From assembly GCF_000379485.1 (NCBI RefSeq), contig NZ_KB902314.1, forward strand, positions 1 through 64,000: a DNA stretch of 64,000 nucleotides. The letters are read 5' to 3'. The stretch's first letter is position 1. Each line of letters opens with the position of its first letter. The notes under the pieces are model-generated. The model had not been told where the DNA came from, did no database searches, and worked only from the letters and a program-made list of their open reading frames with translations. The DNA comes from Wenxinia marina DSM 24838. Its GTDB lineage: Bacteria > Pseudomonadota > Alphaproteobacteria > Rhodobacterales > Rhodobacteraceae. Made by a program: the position numbers and the translations under genes. Shown here in pieces: positions 57,231 through 64,000 of this stretch.

Positions 57231-57282
57231 CGTGTGCCCTCCAAGGTTCACGCGACTTCCCTAGACGAGTTGATTGCGCTTG

Positions 57283-58449
57283 TCACGCATCTTCATCCGG
57301 CAGGGCGAGAAGCCGCTCGCGGATCAGGGTGAAGCCGCTGTCGATCCACGCCCGCTCCAGCTGCGCCAGACGCGCGCCGATGGCCGCGCCCTGCAGGTCG
57401 GGCGGCAGGTCGGCGGCGGCAACGGGGAAGGTCCGCGCGGCGCCGTTCTGCACGGTTTCGCCTGATACAGGGTCTGGTTCGGCCCCCCGCATCGCGAGGT
57501 CCAGCGCCAGCGCCCGCAGTCCGTCCTCGGCCCCCAGCCGATAGCCCAGCTCCGCCGCGCCGGCGCCCGAGGCGGCGGCCTCGGACAGACGCGCCAGACG
57601 CCTGGCGTCCGCCTTCGACAGCCGCAGACGGTCCGGCAGATCCTCGCCGCCGAGCGCCGCGAGGCGGGCGATCGGGTCCGGCGGCAGGCCGAGGCGCGAT
57701 TCGACATGCACCAGCGGCGCCAGCGTCAGCGCCCCGGCGCCGGGCGCGACGCGCAGCAGAACGCCGCAGGCCGCCATCGACGCGACCGCCGGGGCCGGGT
57801 CCGGCGCGGCGAGCAGCTTCAGCATCTCCGCCCCGATCCTCTCGCGCGAGAGCGTCTCGATCCCCTCGGCCAGTTCGGCGCACGCCGCAAAAGCCTCCGC
57901 CTCGATCCCGCCCTCCGGGTCGGCGTACCAGGCGTGGAAGCGGAAGAAGCGCAGGATGCGGAGGTAATCCTCGCAGATCCGGTCGTGCGGATTGCCTATG
58001 AACCGCACCCGCCGCGCGGCGAGGTCGGGGAGCCCGCCGACCGGGTCCGTCACCTGCCCGTCCGCGTCGGCATACAGCGCGTTCATCGTGAAGTCGCGCC
58101 GCCGCGCATCCTCCTCCAGCGAGCCGGAGAACGCCACCACGGCCCGCCGCCCGTCCGTCTCGACGTCGCGGCGAAAGGTCGTGACTTCGAACCCCTGCCC
58201 GTCCGCGACGACCGTCACCGTGCCGTGCTCGATTCCCGTCGGCACCGCCTTCAGCCCGGCGCCCTTTGCAACCTCCATCACCCGCTCGGGCACCGCGTCC
58301 GTCGCGATATCGACGTCTGTCGCCGCCGCGCCGAGGACGGCGTTGCGCACGCAGCCGCCGACGAAGAACGCCTGGTGCCCGGCGCCGACCAGCGCCCGCA
58401 TCACCGCGAGCGCCCCGCGCGAGGTCAGCCACTCCGCCTCTACCCGCAT
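57283..58449 (-). CDS. cca: CCA tRNA nucleotidyltransferase
   Basis: A 388-residue class II enzyme that adds or repairs the 3' CCA of tRNA. The head has FVGGCVRNAVLG and the metal pair in TDVDIATDA; RRDFTMNALYAD and GNPHDRICEDYLRILRFFRFHAW follow in family order. The tail is a divergent helical region. Since tRNA-Leu here encodes CCA, repair is probably its main job, though other tRNAs may need it. It overlaps the upstream CoA-pyrophosphatase-like gene by 10 bp. Confidence 0.94.
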   Translation of the reverse strand: MRVEAEWLTSRGALAVMRALVGAGHQAFFVGGCVRNAVLGAAATDVDIATDAVPERVMEVAKGAGLKAVPTGIEHGTVTVVADGQGFEVTTFRRDVETDGRRAVVAFSGSLEEDARRRDFTMNALYADADGQVTDPVGGLPDLAARRVRFIGNPHDRICEDYLRILRFFRFHAWYADPEGGIEAEAFAACAELAEGIETLSRERIGAEMLKLLAAPDPAPAVASMAACGVLLRVAPGAGALTLAPLVHVESRLGLPPDPIARLAALGGEDLPDRLRLSKADARRLARLSEAAASGAGAAELGYRLGAEDGLRALALDLAMRGAEPDPVSGETVQNGAARTFPVAAADLPPDLQGAAIGARLAQLERAWIDSGFTLIRERLLALPDEDA

Positions 58450-59051
58450 CGCGCCATCCTGTCCGCCAGCCCCCGCAGCATCCGCGCCGTCGCGCCCCAG
58501 ATGTAGTAGGGCCCGTACGGCACCGCAAAATAGTGGCGCCGCCGGCCTTGCCAGCGCCGACCCTCGATCCGGTAGTTCGCGGCGTCCATGAGGAAGGAGA
58601 GCGGCACGCGGAACACCTCCTCCACCTCGCCGATTTCGGGCCGCGGGTCGAAGGGGCGGATCACCCGGCCAACGACGGGCGTGACGGTGAAGGAGGTCAC
58701 CGTCTCGTGCGGCGGCAGGGTGCCAAGCACCTCCACCGCGTCCCGCGGCAGGGCGATCTCCTCCTCCGCCTCGCGCAGCGCGGCGGCTACGGCGGAACCG
58801 TCCCCCGGCTCCTGCTTGCCGCCGGGAAAGGCGATCTGGCCGGGATGGTGCTTGAGGTGGTTGGCTCGCTTGGTGAGGTAGACGTCCAGGCCCTGCGACC
58901 CCTCCGCCAGCGCCATCAGAACCCCGGCGGAGCGCAGCGCCCGCCCTTCGGGCGCAGCGATGCCGGGGTTCAGATCGAAGTCCGACGAGTCCTCGCCGGG
59001 CAGCGCGAGGGCCGCCCGGACGAGGCTCAGCTGGTCGTCACTGGTCGGCAT
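58440..59051 (-). CDS. NUDIX hydrolase, CoA pyrophosphatase-like
   Basis: A 203-residue NUDIX enzyme. The UPF0035 motif typical of CoA/acyl-CoA pyrophosphatases is present in LTKRANHLKHHPGQIAFPGGK, and the NUDIX box follows as GGKQEPGDGSAVAAALREAE with EEEIALP. It should cut CoA to phosphopantetheine and 3',5'-ADP. The neighbours overlap on both sides (14 bp with hslO, 10 bp with cca), so all three are translated from one message. Substrate assignment is by motif. Confidence 0.9.
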   Translation of the reverse strand: MPTSDDQLSLVRAALALPGEDSSDFDLNPGIAAPEGRALRSAGVLMALAEGSQGLDVYLTKRANHLKHHPGQIAFPGGKQEPGDGSAVAAALREAEEEIALPRDAVEVLGTLPPHETVTSFTVTPVVGRVIRPFDPRPEIGEVEEVFRVPLSFLMDAANYRIEGRRWQGRRRHYFAVPYGPYYIWGATARMLRGLADRMARCG

Positions 59052-60045
59052 CGGGGCCGAGGCCGCCGTTCTCGGCCTCGAACCCCAGCGTCTCGGGCGC
59101 GAACTCGTAATGCGCTCCGCAGAACTGGCAGTCGGCGGTGACGATGCCGTCGTCGGTCGTCATGTGGCCGATGTCCTTGGCCGAGTAGATCGACAGGCTC
59201 TGCCGGACCTTGTCCGCCGAGCAGGTGCAGCCGAACTCCACCGCCTGCGGATCGAACACGCGCGGCCCTTCCTCGTGGAACAGACGCACCAGCAGCTCGG
59301 TGGGCTGCACCGTCGGCCCCACCAGCTCCAGCGCGTCGACGGTATCGAGGAGGAGGTTGGCCCGCGACCAGTTCTCGCCCTCCTCGCCGCTCAGCACGTC
59401 GGAGGCGCCCAGCAGGCCGCCCTCGCCCGACCCGCCGCCGGACATCAGCGGCGAGGCCTTGGGCATGTGCTGCAGCATCACGCCGCCGGCGCGCCACGCC
59501 TCGGCCTGGCCCGGAGAGCGGGCCTCGCCGAAGGCGAGCTCGAACCGGGTCGGCAGCTGCTCGGACTGGGCGAAGTAGGTCTCGGCACAGGCCGACAGCG
59601 ACCCGCCGGACAGCGGCGTGATGCCCTGGTAGGGCGTCGTTCCCGCGCCCTGGTCGATCAGGATCGCGAAGTAGCCCTTGCCGATCTGCGGAAAGCCCGG
59701 ACCGGTCGGATCCAGCCGCTCCTCGTCGTAGCTCGCCCAGGCGCGGATGCGCCCCGGCTCGCCCTCGGCGGCCGGGGCGTAGTAGTCCGTCGCGATCAGC
59801 CGCGCCGGCCCGTCGCCGCGCACCTGCAGTGACAGCTTCCACCGCAGCTTGATCGTCTGCCCGATCATCGCCGTCAGCAGCGCCACCTCGGCCACCAGCG
59901 CCTCGATCGCCGGCGGGTAGTCGTGCTGACGCAGCACGCGCTCTAGCACGCCGTCGAGACGGGCGATGCGGCCGCGGATGTCCGAGGCGTCGAGCTGGAA
60001 TGGCAGGACGGTGTCGTCCCAGGCGATACGGGAGCCGAGGGTCAT
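59038..60045 (-). CDS. hslO: Redox-regulated chaperone Hsp33
   Basis: A 335-residue cytoplasmic holdase activated by oxidation and heat. The C-terminal zinc switch has the cysteines C273 and C275 (CTCS) and C306 and C309 (CQFC), with a linker between them that unfolds on disulfide formation. The N-terminal domain contains LPFQLDASDIRGRIARLDGVLERVLRQHDYP. The ATG at 60045 is chosen because upstream residues do not match the family. It heads an hslO-NUDIX-cca operon, divergent from another NUDIX gene. Confidence 0.95.
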   Translation of the reverse strand: MTLGSRIAWDDTVLPFQLDASDIRGRIARLDGVLERVLRQHDYPPAIEALVAEVALLTAMIGQTIKLRWKLSLQVRGDGPARLIATDYYAPAAEGEPGRIRAWASYDEERLDPTGPGFPQIGKGYFAILIDQGAGTTPYQGITPLSGGSLSACAETYFAQSEQLPTRFELAFGEARSPGQAEAWRAGGVMLQHMPKASPLMSGGGSGEGGLLGASDVLSGEEGENWSRANLLLDTVDALELVGPTVQPTELLVRLFHEEGPRVFDPQAVEFGCTCSADKVRQSLSIYSAKDIGHMTTDDGIVTADCQFCGAHYEFAPETLGFEAENGGLGPDADQ

Positions 60046-60118
60046 GGCGTTGCCTGTGATGTCGGGATTATTGGATACCCGAGCCCATATAGGGCAGCAA
60101 GGAACGGGCGGAAGAGGC

Positions 60119-60577
60119 ATGAGACGGATCGGCGAGAGCGTGCGGCCGGACATCCGCTACGGCAGGCGGCCCGGGGCCTACGCGATCCTGCTGCGCGGCG
60201 ACGACGTGCTGCTGACCCTGCAGGAGGGGGAGGATCCGGTGCCTCAGCTGCCCGGCGGCGGCATCGACCCGGGCGAGCAGGTTCTGCCCGCCCTGCACCG
60301 CGAGGTGATGGAAGAAACCGGCTGGAGCATCGCCGCGCCCCGCCGCCTCGGCGCGTTCCGCCGCTTCAACTGGATGCCGGACTACGGCCGATGGGCCGAG
60401 AAGATCTGCCAGGTCTACCTCGCCCGCCCCGTCCGCCGCGTCGGTCCGCCGACCGAGCCGGGACATCACGCGGTCTGGATGCCCCTCGCTGACGCGGCGC
60501 GCGAACTGGACCCGCGCCTCGGCCGGCACTTCCTGCAGGCCCTTCAGGCCGGAAAGTCCCGCCCCTCGACGAGATGA
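60119..60577 (+). CDS. NUDIX hydrolase
   Basis: A 152-residue NUDIX protein. The box reads GGGIDPGEQVLPALHREVMEETG, 23 residues in the GX5EX7REUXEEXGU arrangement with the usual glutamates, between RRPGAYAILLRGDDVLLTLQ and FNWMPDYGRWAEKICQVYLA. The substrate is not clear; RNA-cap or nucleoside diphosphate derivatives are typical for this size. GAAGAGG precedes the ATG. It is divergent from hslO across 73 bp that contain a CCCATATAGGG sequence. Its end overlaps the convergent membrane-protein gene by 34 bp. Confidence 0.85.
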   Translation: MRRIGESVRPDIRYGRRPGAYAILLRGDDVLLTLQEGEDPVPQLPGGGIDPGEQVLPALHREVMEETGWSIAAPRRLGAFRRFNWMPDYGRWAEKICQVYLARPVRRVGPPTEPGHHAVWMPLADAARELDPRLGRHFLQALQAGKSRPSTR

Positions 60578-61368
60578 CCGTAGAGTGCCGTCAGGATCGA
60601 GATCCCCAGCATCAGGCTGAACCAGTTCGCCGCCAGCTGCAGCGCGAGGCCCGGCCAGCCGCTGCCGAACACCGCCGGCACGACCAGCGACAGGCCGAGC
60701 GCGATCAGCCCCAGCAGCAGCGCCGCGGCAAAGATCGGCCCCGCCGCCGGCTGCGTCGCGCGCCAGCTGTCGCCGAGGCCGAAGGCCTGCCCCACCGCCC
60801 GCGCCGGCAGGACGAGGCCGAGGCGCAGCCACATCCACGACAGGACGGCCGGGATGACGACGCTGAGCGCGAAGACCACGATCTGCGAGACAAGACTGTC
60901 GGGCCGCTGCAGCGCCGGCGCCGCGACGAGGCCGAGGACCATCGACAACGGAATTGCCGCGAGCACGACCAGCAGGCCCAGCAGGATCGTCCGCCCCGCA
61001 TAGCCGAGGATCGTGCCGCCCCGGACCGGCGGCACGAGGCCGGGCGCCTCCTCCACCAGCACGTAGCGGTGCCACGCCACCGCGATCCAGGCCGAGACCA
61101 GCAGGATCACCGCGAGATGGACGAACAGCAGGATGCCGACCCGCATCATCATCGCCGCCGCTTCAGGGTCGGAGTCGGTCGGCAGCGTCGCCATCGCGTA
61201 GAACGAGTAGGGCGCCACCAGCGCCCCCGCCGGCGAGAAGCCCAGCGCCAGGCCGGCGAGGATGATTCCGATCAGCGCGATCGCCAGCGGCCCGATCGAC
61301 ACGGCCAGCGCCGCGCCGAAATTGCGGAACAGCAGCACGATGCTGTGCCTAACGATGCGCCACCCCAT
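60544..61368 (-). CDS. Multi-pass membrane protein of unknown function
   Basis: A 274-residue inner-membrane protein with about six hydrophobic segments (near 20-45, 80-105, 130-165, 170-200, 215-240, 245-265). It opens [21 protein letters not shown]. The [22 protein letters not shown] segment resembles uncharacterised Rhodobacterales membrane proteins I have seen without a function. GGGAAGGGGAGG lies upstream of the ATG at 61368. The gene overlaps the convergent NUDIX gene at its 3' end and is divergent from argG. No enzymatic motif is visible. Confidence 0.75.
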   Translation of the reverse strand: MGWRIVRHSIVLLFRNFGAALAVSIGPLAIALIGIILAGLALGFSPAGALVAPYSFYAMATLPTDSDPEAAAMMMRVGILLFVHLAVILLVSAWIAVAWHRYVLVEEAPGLVPPVRGGTILGYAGRTILLGLLVVLAAIPLSMVLGLVAAPALQRPDSLVSQIVVFALSVVIPAVLSWMWLRLGLVLPARAVGQAFGLGDSWRATQPAAGPIFAAALLLGLIALGLSLVVPAVFGSGWPGLALQLAANWFSLMLGISILTALYGHLVEGRDFPA

Positions 61369-61437
61369 CGCGGCCTCCCCTTCCCATTGCCCCGCCAAGG
61401 TCGGGGCCGCGGCGGCGCGCGTCAATCGCCCGCCCGC

Positions 61438-61466
61438 TTGTGACCGCGCGCGATTGCCCTTATGCC
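61438..61466 (+). promoter_or_regulatory. argG promoter candidate
   Basis: TTGTGA (61438-61443), 17-base spacer, TATGCC (61461-61466). The predicted start near 61473 gives a leader of about 29 bases including CAGGAG before the argG ATG. Confidence 0.45.
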
Positions 61467-61501
61467 ACGCGCCGATCGCCCGCGCCGCAGGAGCCAAGCC
61501 G

Positions 61502-62725
<1,224 letters not shown>

Positions 62726-62771
62726 ACCCCGCGCCGGCCGTCCGCGTTTCCGAGCGAAACGGAGGACGCGG

Positions 62772-63185
62772 ATGGCCGAGCTGCAGGACTTCATCGACGC
62801 GCAGGACAAGGTCTGGCCCGAGGTCGAGGCCGAGCTGCGGTCGGGGCGCAAGACCAGCCACTGGATCTGGTACGTCTTTCCCCAGTTGGACTCGCTCGGC
62901 CGCTCGCCGATGGCGCAGCATTACGGGTTGTCGGGGCTGGACGAGGCGCGGAACTACCTCGCCCATCCCCTCCTGCGGGCGCGGCTGGAGCAGGCGGCGC
63001 AGCTGTTGCTGGACAGCGAGGTCGGCGATCCCGTCGCCATTCTGGGCGAGACGGATGCGATGAAGGTGCGCTCGTCGATGACCCTGTTCGAGGCGGTGGA
63101 GGATGCGCCGCCGGTCTTCTCGCAGGTGCTGGACAGGCTCTATTCCAGCGAAAGATGCCCGCATACGCGCAAGGCCATCGGCTGA
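62772..63185 (+). CDS. DUF1810 family protein
   Basis: A 137-residue protein with the DUF1810 pattern: DFIDAQDKVWPEVEAELRSGRKTSHWIWYVFPQ, then MAQHYGLSGLDEARNYLAHPLLRARL and KVRSSMTLFEAV. The function is not established; members have been linked to ADP-ribose-type nucleotide metabolism. ACGGAGG lies upstream of the ATG. It is 46 bp after argG and could be cotranscribed. Convergent sulfotransferase 7 bp downstream. Confidence 0.88.
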   Translation: MAELQDFIDAQDKVWPEVEAELRSGRKTSHWIWYVFPQLDSLGRSPMAQHYGLSGLDEARNYLAHPLLRARLEQAAQLLLDSEVGDPVAILGETDAMKVRSSMTLFEAVEDAPPVFSQVLDRLYSSERCPHTRKAIG

Positions 63186-63192
63186 TGCACCC

Positions 63193-63900
63193 TCACGGGC
63201 ACAGCGCGTGCGACCGCATCGCCTCGTAGAACGGCAGCGCCTCCTCCACCAGCCGCGCGTCCCCTCCGTCGAGCGTCGGGAGGGGGCCCTCTGCGCCGGA
63301 GAACCCGGTGGAGAGGTGGACGGCGCCGTACCAGTGCGACGCCCAGACGCCGTCCCACGGCTTCGGCCCCGCCGCCCAGGACAGCATCGCCGGGTCGTCG
63401 GTCAGGCCGATCTCGGCGCACAGGCGCCGCAGCATGCCTTCCGGATCGGCGCGGATGTCGGCGCTGTCCAGCACCGGCCCGGGAAACCGCTCAAACAGGG
63501 CGGCGTGGCGGGCATAGCCGATGTCGTCCAGCGTCGGGCGCTCTCGCTTCGCCGCATAGCTGGCGACGACGCGGGCGGGGTGGCGGATCAGGTGGACGTT
63601 CGTGCAGGCCGCAGTCCAGTCGAGGGGGAAGCCGGGCAGCATGTGCTGCGCCATGTGCTTCATGTAGAGATGGGGCTTTTTGCCCGGAACAGGGTCTGAT
63701 CCGCATTGCCGGGCGACGATCGCGGGGTCGGTCGGCTGCGCTGCCAGCACCTCTTCCCGCATCGGATGATCGAGGCCCGTGGCGGCGAGGTAGGCCGCGT
63801 AGAACGGCTCGTCCAGCACCGCGAAGTCCGCCCGGTTGCCGAAGGCGTACAGCATCGCCGTCGACAGGTTCCGTGGCCCGGACCAGCAGGCGATCCTCAC
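63193..63900 (-). CDS. Sulfotransferase family protein
   Basis: A 235-residue enzyme-like protein of the P-loop sulfotransferase superfamily. The 5' loop is IACWSGPRNLSTAM at the N-terminus, and VHLIRHPARVVASYAAKR carries the 3'-phosphate motif. It has no close similarity in layout to the two-domain sulfotransferase at 4766-6181; this branch is often found as single small cytoplasmic proteins with unknown acceptor. I prefer the GTG at 63900, which overlaps the upstream stop (GTGA), to one four codons earlier. A second PAPS user would also need CysQ. Confidence 0.78.
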   Translation of the reverse strand: MRIACWSGPRNLSTAMLYAFGNRADFAVLDEPFYAAYLAATGLDHPMREEVLAAQPTDPAIVARQCGSDPVPGKKPHLYMKHMAQHMLPGFPLDWTAACTNVHLIRHPARVVASYAAKRERPTLDDIGYARHAALFERFPGPVLDSADIRADPEGMLRRLCAEIGLTDDPAMLSWAAGPKPWDGVWASHWYGAVHLSTGFSGAEGPLPTLDGGDARLVEEALPFYEAMRSHALCP

Positions 63901-64000
63901 CGCCGACCCCACAGCGTTTCACCCGGCGCCGCCCGCGCATAGGCCGCGGCGACGGCGCGCGCCGCCGCGATCAGGGCGAAGATCGCGGCCACGCAGACGG
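63897..64000 (-). CDS. C-terminal fragment of a membrane protein (truncated by window edge)
   Basis: The last 33 codons and stop of a gene running off the right edge. The visible part is a hydrophobic helix (CVAAIFALIAAARAVAAAYA) followed by ARAAPGETLWGRR. The product cannot be named. Its TGA overlaps the start of the sulfotransferase gene by 4 bp, which shows they are translationally coupled. Confidence 0.6.
   Translation of the reverse strand, partial: VCVAAIFALIAAARAVAAAYARAAPGETLWGRR

Overview
The window is a piece of high-GC chromosome from an alphaproteobacterium. The gene content and order point to the Rhodobacterales (Rhodobacteraceae): rnd-lptCAB-hpf-ptsN, rimP-nusA-ylxR-infB, secA divergent from ppiC-argJ-mutT, and grxC next to comF and an NDUFAF5-like methyltransferase. 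A perfect CtrA-type box and a pair of CCCGGG-type palindromic repeats fit the same group. The species assignment is inference. I see no insertion sequence, prophage, CRISPR array or plasmid function.

Layout. 1-100: tRNA-Leu(CAG). 156-4762: a K+ channel, RNase D, the LPS transport genes lptC-lptA-lptB, hpf and ptsN, with no rpoN in between. 4766-14288: a surface-polysaccharide block with a two-domain sulfotransferase, four glycosyltransferases, galU, the PAP phosphatase cysQ and an ABC-2 polysaccharide-export permease. 14285-20390: an SH3-domain protein, alkB, dnaK-dnaJ, a DedA protein and radC. 20418-29121: a PstS/OmpA fusion with an unknown membrane-anchored partner, secA, then ppiC-argJ-mutT and a 41-residue microprotein. 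29125-37047: a class A PBP and the infB-ylxR-nusA-rimP operon (minus strand). 37199-44982: a peptide-type solute-binding protein, pip, ubiG, a repeat-bearing intergenic region, marR, a nitrilase-family amidase, grxC, comF, a methyltransferase and hemH. 45128-49364: an RTX protein and an Ldt / CAP-lipoprotein / Ldt trio. 49446-64000: an RNA m5U methyltransferase, a TauE-like permease, three tandem ABC exporters, cca, two NUDIX genes, hslO, a membrane protein, argG, a DUF1810 gene, a second sulfotransferase and the tail of one further gene.

How the parts work together. The polysaccharide block contains sugar activation (GalU), sugar transfer (GT1, GT2 twice, GT14-like), a likely PAPS-dependent sulfotransferase, a phosphatase that clears its by-product PAP (CysQ) and an export permease. 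Together they suggest a sulfated surface glycan. The housekeeping operons are tightly packed: at least eleven neighbouring gene pairs share a 4-bp ATGA or GTGA start/stop overlap, so translational coupling is the rule.

The most interesting unexplained signals are in leaders. Terminator-like hairpins with a T-run lie 13-20 nt upstream of the start codons of hpf, rimP and the RTX gene. The rimP case also has a good promoter upstream, which predicts a short attenuated RNA ahead of nusA. secA has a strong promoter whose predicted +1 falls on the ATG of a 26-codon ORF that spans a hairpin. The triple ABC operon is preceded by an 11-codon ORF with a strong Shine-Dalgarno and a nested hairpin over its stop codon.
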